Positions 1 to 6,588 of a DNA stretch of 59,938 bases are shown piece by piece. Origin of the DNA: Lachnospiraceae bacterium UBA2864 (GTDB lineage Bacteria > Bacillota > Clostridia > Lachnospirales > Lachnospiraceae); contig DEFA01000001.1 in NCBI GenBank assembly GCA_002350525.1, forward strand, positions 1-59,938, given 5' to 3'. The notes under the pieces are model-generated. The model saw only the letters and a program-made list of their open reading frames with translations. It was not told the DNA's origin and did no database searches. A program made the translations under genes and the position numbers. Numbering within the stretch: position 1 is the stretch's first letter; every line of letters begins with the position of its first letter.

Positions 1-60
1 AGATCACTCGAACGAGAAGCCCCACTTCTTAGCGAAGCGAAAGTGGTGGGAGTATGTCAC
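1..60 (+). mobile_element. probable right end of an IS200/IS605-family element (partial)
   Basis: The first 60 bases contain an imperfect hairpin (CCCCACTT around 17-24 against AAGTGGTGGG around 42-51) followed by GTATGTCAC. That arrangement resembles the subterminal hairpin and right end found downstream of tnpB in IS200/IS605/IS1341 elements. LysR homology on the minus strand stops at position 61, exactly where this segment ends, as expected for an insertion. The rest of the element, including any tnpB, would lie left of the window, so the identification rests on the end structure only. Confidence 0.45.
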
Positions 61-350
61 CTGATCGAGAAATCTTGTAGCTATAGGGGAAAATGTCTGA
101 TATTTTTTCCGGCTTTGGTCGGAATAGAATAAAGGCAGAGAAACAAGATCATCAATTTTGATGGTCTTTTTCTTTGCGAGTTTATCATCGGACGGGATGA
201 TGAGTCCCCAGATTTCCTTATCGGGAAATGGAACATATTCATATTGAGAAGGATCGGGGGATTCTGCGAGAACAGTAAAATCCAGCAAGCTTTTGTCATG
301 CTTTCTTCTCTGGCTACAGCCAGAAAATATCTTAGAGTCTTAATTTCCAT
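61..350 (-). pseudogene. LysR-family regulator remnant with internal deletion
   Basis: The N-terminus from the ATG at 348-350 reads MEIKTLRYFLAVAREESMTKA, the start of a LysR winged helix. After about 22 residues the frame loses homology. In another frame, from about 288 down, LLDFTVLAE-type sequence followed by a region containing IWGLIIPSDDKLA matches the substrate-binding domain of LysR proteins at roughly residues 130-200. About 110 residues, including most of the HTH and the linker, are missing at the junction near 288-295, with a frame change. The downstream end is cut at about 61 by foreign sequence. It is not expected to make a working regulator. The divergent partner at 557 is also broken. 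Confidence 0.75.
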
Positions 351-556
351 ACAATCTGCCTCCTCAATTCGTATTTTTCTGTTACTTTAAATGAATCGGT
401 CAAATGAACCAATGATATGACATTTCAAAATTAACTGATCGTATGATATTCCGATATGGAATATCATGATATTCATTATATTCATTAGCAGGGTTTTAAG
501 CAAGATGATAAACTCACATTATAAGAAGAATAATTTTAGATCAGGGAGGATTGGGC

Positions 557-673
557 ATGATAATAAAAGAAGAACTGAAGCTTGTTTCTGAATGGGATAA
601 AACATTTCCGAAGAGTGATAAGGTAGATCATAGTAAAGTTACATTCGTAAATAAGAGGTGTTCCGATCAGTAG
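557..673 (+). pseudogene. alpha/beta-hydrolase N-terminal stub (38 aa)
   Basis: An ORF with a good ribosome site (AGGGAGGA at 543-550) encodes 38 residues beginning MIIKEELKLVSEWDKTF and containing KSDKVDHSKVTFVN. This resembles the first 30 or so residues of the dienelactone-hydrolase-like alpha/beta hydrolases of Firmicutes, normally about 300-330 aa. Translation stops at 671-673 and the catalytic core is absent; the next gene's ribosome site begins only a few bases later, so the body has been deleted. It is divergent from the lysR remnant, a common LysR/hydrolase pairing. The assignment is from recognition of the N-terminal motif alone. Confidence 0.5.
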
Positions 674-695
674 TTTCAAAGATTGAGGTAGATAG

Positions 696-1256
696 ATGAA
701 AAGATTTATAATAATAGTGGTTTATTTGCTTTTTTCTTTTGGAACCGCTGCGTGTGGTAAAGTGCAGGATACGGAGACGACGCATAATTCTACGGATATT
801 GATGTCACCCCGAGTAGTATTGAAGAGATAAAAGATGGCGGAAATCCTGATATCATAAAAGAAGAAAACAGCGAAAAAACTCTTGAGAATGATGATGAAG
901 GCAGCAATATGATATTGATGATTGGAGACGTACAGGTTCAAGTTGCCTGGGAAGATAATGAATCGGTTGAGGCGCTGAAAGGGTTGGCGTCACAGGAACC
1001 CGTAACTATACAGATGTCAATGTATGGCGGATTTGAACAGGTGGGTTCGATCGGACAGGCTCTTCCAAGAGATGATATAGAGATAACGACAGAAGCAGGA
1101 GATATAGTACTGTATTCCGGGAACCAGATTGTGGTTTTCTACGGATCTAATTCCTGGGCATATACTAAACTTGGTCATATCAGTGACAGATCCGAACAGG
1201 AATTGTCAGACCTTCTTGGAAATGGTGATGTAACAATAACAATTAAAGCAGAGTGA
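696..1256 (+). CDS. cyclophilin-like fold lipoprotein
   Basis: This 186-aa protein starts with a lipoprotein signal: basic MKR, a hydrophobic stretch to about residue 17, then a lipobox-like TAAC with Cys at residue 20. Residues 20-70 are acidic and low complexity, likely a linker off the membrane. Residues about 73-185 (from MILMIGDVQVQVAWEDN to the end) match the bacterial cyclophilin-like domain (Cyclophil_like family), including the Y-G-G-F-E-Q and late G-D-I-V-L-Y-G-N-Q-hydrophobic segments. Such proteins keep the cyclophilin fold but usually lack proven prolyl-isomerase activity. GAGGT at 681-685 is the ribosome site. It is followed by a strong terminator, so it is probably monocistronic. 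Confidence 0.75.
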   Translation: MKRFIIIVVYLLFSFGTAACGKVQDTETTHNSTDIDVTPSSIEEIKDGGNPDIIKEENSEKTLENDDEGSNMILMIGDVQVQVAWEDNESVEALKGLASQEPVTIQMSMYGGFEQVGSIGQALPRDDIEITTEAGDIVLYSGNQIVVFYGSNSWAYTKLGHISDRSEQELSDLLGNGDVTITIKAE

Positions 1257-1284
1257 GGTATATAAACTATTCTTATGTATTTAA

Positions 1285-1349
1285 ACCGTCCTTTTGTATG
1301 GTCAGATCAGATTCTGATCTAAAACCATACATAAAGGGCGGTATTTTTT
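1285..1349 (+). terminator. long hairpin terminator after the cyclophilin-like gene
   Basis: ACCGTCCTTTTGTATGGT (1285-1302) pairs with ACCATACATAAAGGGCGGT (1324-1342), with a second palindrome AGATCAGATTCTGATCT in the loop, followed by TATTTTTTG. The U-tract after the stem supports rho-independent termination on the plus strand. Confidence 0.8.
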
Positions 1350-1410
1350 GTTGTTATTATCGGACAATTCGGTTATGGTTATAGTAAACATGATTTAAAG
1401 GGGCTTAGAT

Positions 1411-1476
1411 ATGAATAAAACAGGAACTGAAAGAATAGAAACCGAAAGACTGGTACTTCGAAGATTTACCATATAG
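1411..1476 (+). pseudogene. GNAT acetyltransferase N-terminal stub (21 aa)
   Basis: The ORF reads MNKTGTERIETERLVLRRFTI and stops at 1474-1476. The IETERLVLRRFT core is the hallmark first strand of RimJ/RimL-type GNAT acetyltransferases, which are normally 170-190 aa. Nothing of the acetyl-CoA binding region follows; the ribosome site of the tautomerase gene begins about 15 bases later. This looks like the 5' end of a deleted gene, the second such stub within 1 kb. Confidence 0.55.
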
Positions 1477-1501
1477 ATATAATTGCAATAGGAGAGAAAA
1501 T

Positions 1502-1861
1502 ATGCCTCTTGTCAGAGTAGATATAATAAAAGGAAAAACTGAGGAATACAAAGCAAAACTTTTAAAATGTATTCATAAAGGGTTGGTAGAGTCAATCGGT
1601 ATTGAAAGCTGGGACAGATTTCAAAGAATAGTGGAAATCGATAAACAGGATTTTGAAACGTCTCCGGAGAAGACAGATGATTTCATGATAATTGAAATCA
1701 CCATGTTTAAAGGCCGGACAAAAGAACAGAAGAAAGCACTTATACAAAAAGTTACATCAAACCTTGTAGATGAACTAAATATCAAGGCGACAGATGTTTT
1801 TATTGTGATAAGTGAACCGCCAAATGAAAACTGGGGATTTGCCGGAAATCAAAAGGAGTGA
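1502..1861 (+). CDS. tautomerase-family protein
   Basis: This 119-aa protein begins Met-Pro, so the catalytic Pro would be exposed after Met removal, as in 4-oxalocrotonate tautomerase and MIF-like enzymes. The sequence RFQRIVEIDKQDF, IIEITMFKGRTKEQKKAL and a late ISEPPNENWGFAG match the longer Tautomerase_2 type, in which two beta-alpha-beta units sit in one chain. The family converts keto/enol isomers of small acids; the substrate is unknown here. GGAGAG upstream (about 1491) is the ribosome site. It ends 8 bases before the nucleoside phosphorylase start, so the two are probably co-transcribed. Confidence 0.85.
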   Translation: MPLVRVDIIKGKTEEYKAKLLKCIHKGLVESIGIESWDRFQRIVEIDKQDFETSPEKTDDFMIIEITMFKGRTKEQKKALIQKVTSNLVDELNIKATDVFIVISEPPNENWGFAGNQKE

Positions 1862-1869
1862 GACTATAA

Positions 1870-2685
1870 ATGAAACAGAAGATTTTAAGTGCGCTTAAAA
1901 ATATGAAGAAGTATAATGACGGGATCATGTTTCAGGAGTGTTTCGGTTTTGAATCTGATGTAGAGTATGATGCATTGGTTGTGGCACCGGGATGGAAACC
2001 TACAAAGATCATACGTGATCCTGCATATAAGGTTACGGTATTGGCAGAGCACTCGTATTTCTCCGGTTATCTGGTAGAGAAAGATGGGATCAAGGTCGCA
2101 TGGGCGCAGACTGCATCGGGTGCATGTAATGTCCTTGATCATATAATAATATGTGCCGATATGAAGTTCAGGAACTTTATATTCGCGGGCGCAGTCGGTG
2201 GACTTACACAGAATTATGAGATAGGTGACTTTTGCACACCGGAGGTCTGTATCTCGGGTGTTTACGTGAGTCACTATCTGGAGGAAAGATTGTCACAGTT
2301 CACACCGTTTGAAAGGATCTATCCGAATAAGGAATATCTGGAGAAGACGGTAACTTTGGCACGGGAATCCGGCTATAATCTCAGAACGGCAAAGGTATTT
2401 AATACGGATTCGATAGCCCTTGAGTATTCACATCTGGATGAGATACGTCGCACAGGTGCAGAGATTATAGAAATGGAAACGGGAATTTTCTATACTCTGG
2501 CTGAGGCTTTCGATGTTCCGTCTGTTGCACTGCTTGCGGTTTCGGATAATTCGGCAACGGGTGTTCCGCTTCTCGGAAGGGGCGATGAACTGGCTCAAAA
2601 GTATATACATACAAGAAGTGTTATAATTCCGGATATGATCATTCGTATCGCTAAGATGAATTCGTCAGGCGCTTCTGAGAATTGA
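1870..2685 (+). CDS. nucleoside phosphorylase (PNP/UDP family)
   Basis: This 271-aa cytosolic protein carries phosphorylase-superfamily (PNP_UDP_1) features: GAVGGL near residue 98 of the conserved core, a late EIIEMETGIFYTLAEAF segment containing the Glu-Met-Glu ribose-binding signature, and a VSDNS motif where family I enzymes have the base-recognising Asp. Such enzymes split purine nucleosides or uridine with phosphate to free base and ribose-1-phosphate. Substrate choice cannot be read from the sequence. AAAAGGAGTG (1851-1860) is the ribosome site. The gene is followed by a short palindrome at 2682-2700. Confidence 0.8.
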   Translation: MKQKILSALKNMKKYNDGIMFQECFGFESDVEYDALVVAPGWKPTKIIRDPAYKVTVLAEHSYFSGYLVEKDGIKVAWAQTASGACNVLDHIIICADMKFRNFIFAGAVGGLTQNYEIGDFCTPEVCISGVYVSHYLEERLSQFTPFERIYPNKEYLEKTVTLARESGYNLRTAKVFNTDSIALEYSHLDEIRRTGAEIIEMETGIFYTLAEAFDVPSVALLAVSDNSATGVPLLGRGDELAQKYIHTRSVIIPDMIIRIAKMNSSGASEN

Positions 2686-2700
2686 GACGAATCGTCTCAA
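2682..2700. other. palindrome at the end of the phosphorylase gene
   Basis: TTGAGACGAATCGTCTCAA is a near-perfect inverted repeat overlapping the TGA stop codon of the phosphorylase gene. There is no long U-tract (GTTTAATTAT follows), so it may be a weak terminator or a 3'-stabilising hairpin. Confidence 0.4.
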
Positions 2701-2798
2701 GTTTAATTATATATAAACCTGAGGTTGTGGATTCATGATCGAATGGATGATAATAGTACGGATTGAATAATCCCGAAGGAGAGAGGGAAGACTATATT

Positions 2799-3332
2799 AT
2801 GGGTATATTACTGGAAACTGAAAGACTAATAATATCGGAAATGACGATGGATATGGCTCAGGATGTCCATCTTAATTCGCTGGATGAAGATACGAGAAGA
2901 TTTGTGCCTGATGAAGTATTTGAGACTCTTGAAGACGCAAAGGAGACTGTGAAATTCCTGATGTCTCAGTACGGTTCCGTGGAGGGACCGCTGGTTTATG
3001 CGCTGATAACAAAGGATGAAGATAAGAATATAGGATATGTTCAGTTGGTTCCGATGGATGACGGTAAATGGGAGATAGGTTATCATGTTGCGAAGGCATA
3101 TACTTGTAAAGGCTATGCAACTGAAGCTGTTACAGCATTTCTTCCTGTGATGGTAGAACGAGTTGGAATATCTGAAGTATACGGAATCCGACTTCAGGAG
3201 AATGCAGCATCCGGACGGGTTCTCGAAAAATGTGGTTTCGAGATATTCTTTACTGGAGAAGGCCCGTATCATGACGGCATATATCAGATCAGCAAGAGTG
3301 TTTGGAAGTTGAACCGGAAGGAAGAGTTATGA
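2799..3332 (+). CDS. GNAT-family N-acetyltransferase (RimJ/RimL type)
   Basis: This 177-aa protein starts MGILLETERLIISEMT, the typical first strand, then has GYHVAKAYTCKGYATEAV, the acetyl-CoA pyrophosphate loop region, and ENAASGRVLEKCGFE, the C-terminal N-x-x-S-x-x-V-x-x-K-x-G-F motif. It should transfer acetyl from acetyl-CoA to an unknown amine. A TTG-started form from 2763 is possible, but the ATG at 2799 has GAAGGAGAGAGGG about 10 bases upstream and matches the family start. Its TGA overlaps the ATG of the next (broken) gene, showing they were translationally coupled. Confidence 0.85.
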   Translation: MGILLETERLIISEMTMDMAQDVHLNSLDEDTRRFVPDEVFETLEDAKETVKFLMSQYGSVEGPLVYALITKDEDKNIGYVQLVPMDDGKWEIGYHVAKAYTCKGYATEAVTAFLPVMVERVGISEVYGIRLQENAASGRVLEKCGFEIFFTGEGPYHDGIYQISKSVWKLNRKEEL

Positions 3333-3696
3333 CAAGTATAAAGGTTACACATCCGTTCCCGCCTCTTTATGATAAGGATTCAAAGGTCCTTATCCTGGGA
3401 AGCTTTCCGTCTGTAAAATCAAGAGAGCAGATGTTCTTCTACGGACATCCGCAGAACAAATTCTGGAAGGAAGCATTAAGAATGCAAAGGCGAATGATCT
3501 AAGTGAGATACTGGAGAATGCGTCAATCCGGAAAATCATAGTAAACGGGAAAACCGCAGAGAAGCTCTATATAAAATATATCGAACCGGTTACGGGAATT
3601 AAAGCAGTGGTTATGCCGTCTACCAGTCCCGCAAATGCGGCATGGAAGCCGGATAAGCTGATAGAGGTCTGGGGGCAGGCACTGAAGGGAGAATAA
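3329..3696 (+). pseudogene. hypoxanthine/uracil DNA glycosylase remnant (internal deletion)
   Basis: The start MTSIKVTHPFPPLYD followed by VLILGSFPSVKSRE and FYGHPQNKFW matches the Mug/UDG-superfamily hypoxanthine-DNA glycosylases that remove deaminated bases (full length about 160-170 aa). At about 3465 this frame ends quickly (stop near 3502). From about 3476 another frame carries SIKNAKANDLSEIL, then IRKIIVNGKTAEKLY and MPSTSPANAAW, the family C-terminus with its catalytic-loop S-T-S-P-A-N. About 40-45 middle residues are missing at the join and the frame shifts, so no full enzyme can be made. It overlaps the upstream GNAT stop codon. Confidence 0.75.
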
Positions 3697-3697
3697 A

Positions 3698-4039
3698 GTG
3701 AAGATAGCGGTATTATCAGATATTCACGGAAATCATATAGCACTTGAAAAATGCTTAAACCATCTAAAAGATAAGGAAATAGATAAGTACATTTTTCTCG
3801 GTGATTACACCGGCGAATTTCCGGGGATTGAACAGACGATGAGTATGCTTTATGAGCTGCGGGAAAAGCATAGCTGTTTCTTCCTAAGGGGAAACAAAGA
3901 GAATTACCAACTGGATCAGCTGGGAGAAGCCTTTCCGGAGTGGAATGCATTTCCGAGTACGATAGGAATGCTCAGGTATGCGAATAAACATCTGACAGAA
4001 GAAAAGTGTTTTGCAAAAGCATACGCGGAATTATTTTAA
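3698..4039 (+). pseudogene. metallophosphoesterase, truncated (113 aa)
   Basis: The sequence starts MKIAVLSDIHGNHIALEKCL, containing the calcineurin-like D-x-H metal motif, then FLGDYTGEFPG (G-D motif) and FFLRGNKEN (G-N motif). Full-length relatives in Clostridia are about 230-290 aa and carry later His motifs (GHTH) that are absent here. The last ten residues, FAKAYAELF, may be the original C-terminus joined by an in-frame deletion, or chance sequence. The GTG start has GGGAG at 3687-3691. Without the later metal ligands it is probably inactive. It overlaps the convergent merR-type gene by 9 bases. Confidence 0.6.
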
Positions 4040-4774
4040 ACAATATACCTGAATGGCTTTATCGGCAAAGTCTCCGGTCCCCGTACCGCCGGCTTTGTCG
4101 ATATTTTCCGTCATCTCGCCGCCTGCACTGTAAGCTTTACCGAGGCTGAGGAGAATCTCTTTTGTACAGTTGTAGTAGTGATCTGTTATAAAGTCCTGAA
4201 GACGTTTGATCAGGCTTTGAACTTCCGGTGATTCGGGTGCAAGATGCTTCATGGCACCGAGTTCAGTGAATATCTTCATCATATCGTTTGATATCTTTAC
4301 CATATCCTCGGTACTTTTGTTTTTACTCTTTGCCTCATACTCCTTATAAGCGGAAGTATGTCCCCAGGACTCCTTCGCGCGTCTTGTATATTCATCTATC
4401 TTCTTTTTATCAAACGCAGTAAAATCCATAATCATTGTATCTCCTGTTTTATGAAGGGATTTCTTAGTATCACGGGCAAGTTTTATAAGAGCATCGATAT
4501 GCTCTTTTTTTAATGTCAGAAGTTCTATCTGCTGTTCGAGCGCCTTCTCTTTATCGAAGTCCGGGTTTTCCACGATCTTCTGAATATCTTTAAGAGGAAA
4601 TTCCAATTCCCTGAACAGCAGTATCACCTGCAATCTCTCAAGCGATGCATTGTCATACAATCTGTAGCCCGCTTCGGTATAGGCCGACGGTTTAAGTAAC
4701 CCGATATTATCGTAATACTGCAGGGTACGTATACTTACGCCTGAAAGCTTACTTACTTCATGTACGGTCATCAT
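4031..4774 (-). CDS. MerR-family regulator with TipAS drug-binding domain
   Basis: Residues 1-70 form a MerR winged helix (VHEVSKLSGVSIRTLQYYDNIGLLKPS, then GYRLYDNASLERLQVILLFRELEFPLKDI). A coiled coil (about 75-110) is followed by a TipAS-type effector domain (about 125-245), the fold that binds thiopeptides and other cyclic peptides in TipA and varied ligands in relatives. MerR proteins twist a long-spacer promoter to activate it. The ATG at 4774 is preferred over 4780, because GAGGAGGAG lies right against the latter. Its own promoter has the 19-bp spacer and dyad of this family, so it probably autoregulates. No separate target gene is adjacent on the minus strand. Confidence 0.85.
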   Translation of the reverse strand: MMTVHEVSKLSGVSIRTLQYYDNIGLLKPSAYTEAGYRLYDNASLERLQVILLFRELEFPLKDIQKIVENPDFDKEKALEQQIELLTLKKEHIDALIKLARDTKKSLHKTGDTMIMDFTAFDKKKIDEYTRRAKESWGHTSAYKEYEAKSKNKSTEDMVKISNDMMKIFTELGAMKHLAPESPEVQSLIKRLQDFITDHYYNCTKEILLSLGKAYSAGGEMTENIDKAGGTGTGDFADKAIQVYCLK

Positions 4775-4805
4775 TAGCATCTCCTCCTCGTGGCATCATA
4801 ACATC

Positions 4806-4836
4806 AGTATAAACTATAACGTTACGTCAGAGTCAA
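4806..4836 (-). promoter_or_regulatory. MerR-type promoter with 19-bp spacer and dyad operator
   Basis: On the minus strand TTGACT (4831-4836) and TATACT (4806-4811) are separated by 19 bp, the overlong spacing typical of MerR-controlled promoters. The imperfect palindrome CTCTGACGTAACGTTATAG (4832-4814, 14 of 19 positions symmetric) sits in the spacer. It lies about 30 bases upstream of the MerR/TipAS start, so autoregulation is expected. Confidence 0.75.
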
Positions 4837-4890
4837 GAAATTTTTCACAGCACCTTCACTTTTTACGTTCTCCGCTTCATAAATCTTAAA

Positions 4891-4960
4891 TCTTTAGGTT
4901 ATCTTTAGGTTGGCTTTAAGGAGACTTTGGGTAAAGGCGATATGATATGAACTGTCAAGA
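4891..4960 (+). promoter_or_regulatory. promoter with four 11-bp tandem repeats (copy A)
   Basis: CTTTAGGTTAT, CTTTAGGTTGG, CTTTAAGGAGA and CTTTGGGTAAA run head to tail from 4892 to 4935, one helical turn each, followed by a -10-like TATGAT at 4941. OmpR/PhoB-type regulators bind such 11-bp-phased direct repeats. The whole 70 bp aligns without gaps to 6461-6530, upstream of the HExxH gene. The likely binder is the regulator encoded at 7502. Confidence 0.65.
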
Positions 4961-4990
4961 GGAGATAACAAAATTTAAAGGAGAGTAAAG

Positions 4991-5671
4991 ATGAAAGAAG
5001 TACTTAAACTCGAGAATGTAACAAAGAAATATAAGGATAAGACAGTAGTTGATAACCTGTCACTGAATATAGACAAAGGCGAGGTATTCGCGCTGCTGGG
5101 AGCCAATGGAGCCGGTAAGACTACGACCATCAAGATGATCCTGGGGCTGGCAAAGGTAAGTTCGGGAAACATCGAGATAGAGGAAGGCGCAAAGATCGGA
5201 TACTCACCTGAAACTCCTTACTTTCCACCATACCTTACAGCAATGGAGGTTATGAAATACTACGCAGGAATCGAGGGAGATAAAACAAAGAAGGATAAGG
5301 GATATCTTAAAAGCCTTCTTGATATAACAGGTCTTGAAGATACAAAGATTAAAGTTAAGAACTATTCGAAAGGAATGATTCAAAGACTTGCACTTGCACA
5401 GGCACTCATTTCCGATCCGGATATCCTGATACTGGATGAGCCGACAGCCGGACTTGATGCACTTGGAAGAAAGCACAATCTGGAACTTCTTCGGAAGCTT
5501 AAGGAAAAGGGAAAGACGATCATCATCAATTCCCACATCCTTCACGATATCGAAGCAATCTGCGACAGAGGCGTGATCATGAAGAAGGGAAATGTAATCG
5601 ATACCTGGATAAACGGAGTAAGCAGCGAGAGCCTGGAAGAAAAATTCATCAGACTCGTTGGAGAAGAGTAA
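4991..5671 (+). CDS. ABC transporter ATP-binding protein
   Basis: This 226-aa nucleotide-binding subunit has Walker A GANGAGKTTTIK (about residues 34-45), a signature region YSKGMIQRLALAQAL and Walker B DILILDEPTAGLD, with a C-terminal HILHDIEAICDRG switch. The closest general type is the ABC-2 exporter ATPases used for peptides, bacteriocins and drugs. The signature KGMIQR replaces LSGGQ, common in this subgroup. Ribosome site AAAGGAGAG (4977-4985). It starts an operon with the permease 32 bases downstream, under the 11-bp-repeat promoter. Confidence 0.9.
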   Translation: MKEVLKLENVTKKYKDKTVVDNLSLNIDKGEVFALLGANGAGKTTTIKMILGLAKVSSGNIEIEEGAKIGYSPETPYFPPYLTAMEVMKYYAGIEGDKTKKDKGYLKSLLDITGLEDTKIKVKNYSKGMIQRLALAQALISDPDILILDEPTAGLDALGRKHNLELLRKLKEKGKTIIINSHILHDIEAICDRGVIMKKGNVIDTWINGVSSESLEEKFIRLVGEE

Positions 5672-5703
5672 AGCGAAAAACAGAAATCAAAAGGAGAACA
5701 ACC

Positions 5704-6459
5704 ATGGAAATCATATTAAATGTAGTCAGAGAGAAGATCAGAAAGAAGATGTTATATATCACAACAATACTTGGAATTATCGTAGTAACAATATTTTCAT
5801 CAGATATGGGAAGCCTGACAATCGGAGGAAAGAACATAAATGATTATTATGTACTCATCCCGATCCTTATCAATGTAGTAAACTTCCTGGCCGGCGCTAT
5901 CGCACTTGCAATGTCAATCACAACAGTTCCGAATGAATATGAGAGACGCACAAGTCATCTTGTATGGTCAAGAGGAATCAGCCAGAGCAGATATCATTTC
6001 TGCCTTGCAGCCGGAAATGTAATCGTATCCTGGATTTCAGGAATGATCCTTTACTTCACATTAGGTATCTTCGCAATAGTAAACGGATATACAAATATAC
6101 TTGGAATGATTATTGCAGCTTCACTTTTTATGCTTATCTACACAGCAATCATCTGCATGCTTACAACAGCACTTTCCATCAAGCTTCCTGCAGTTGTTAC
6201 AGGAGTGATCATGATCGTGCTTTTCGTTGGCGGCGCATTTAGAGGTATCCTTACACTTCTTACAGCAGCCTTTACAGGATTTGGCGGAAAGGTTCTTAAG
6301 AGAGTAATCCAGCTTATCCCAAATCTTGCAGGTATCAGCAAGCAGGCCGGAAACCTTGTACAGGGAAAGCCGGTAAATGTAAATGTCATCATCATCGGAC
6401 TTCTTATCATATGGATCGCAGGTCTGGGAATTCTCTTCTTCAGAAGAAGAGAGGCTTAA
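5704..6459 (+). CDS. ABC-2 type permease
   Basis: This 251-aa membrane protein has about six hydrophobic segments (roughly residues 15-32, 48-75, 95-120, 133-160, 165-195, 222-245) and a cytosolic ERRTSHLVWSRGISQSRYHF segment after the second helix, where ABC-2 permeases contact their ATPase. It is the membrane partner of the ATPase at 4991. The exported substrate is not evident. Ribosome site AAAGGAGAA (5690-5698). A second promoter follows its stop codon at once, separating it from the HExxH gene. Confidence 0.85.
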   Translation: MEIILNVVREKIRKKMLYITTILGIIVVTIFSSDMGSLTIGGKNINDYYVLIPILINVVNFLAGAIALAMSITTVPNEYERRTSHLVWSRGISQSRYHFCLAAGNVIVSWISGMILYFTLGIFAIVNGYTNILGMIIAASLFMLIYTAIICMLTTALSIKLPAVVTGVIMIVLFVGGAFRGILTLLTAAFTGFGGKVLKRVIQLIPNLAGISKQAGNLVQGKPVNVNVIIIGLLIIWIAGLGILFFRRREA

Positions 6460-6460
6460 T

Positions 6461-6530
6461 TCTTTAGGTTAACTTTAGATTGAATTAAAGATAGCTTTTG
6501 ATTGTGGAGTTAATATATGAACTGTAAAGA
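6461..6530 (+). promoter_or_regulatory. promoter with 11-bp repeats (copy B)
   Basis: CTTTAGGTTAA (6462-6472) and CTTTAGATTGA (6473-6483) are followed by two weaker units, ATTAAAGATAG and CTTTTGATTGT, to 6505, and a -10-like TAATAT at 6511. It starts two bases after the permease stop. It aligns ungapped with 4891-4960; the identical ATATGAACTGT at the 3' side suggests a shared start-site region. It would drive the HExxH gene, the regulator and the kinase. Confidence 0.65.
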
Positions 6531-6588
6531 GAAACACACAAACAAAACTCAGATTTAGTTAAGTGAACACACGAAAGGAATCAAAAAA

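Noticed and set aside
696..941. Antisense open frames opposite the cyclophilin-like gene and many other genes
   Set aside because: They mirror the codon structure of the real genes, lack ribosome sites and match no family I recognise.
2735..2770. Eleven-codon frame MIEWMIIVRIE before the GNAT gene
   Set aside because: It could be another gene stub like those at 557 and 1411, but it is too short to match any family and its ribosome site is weak.
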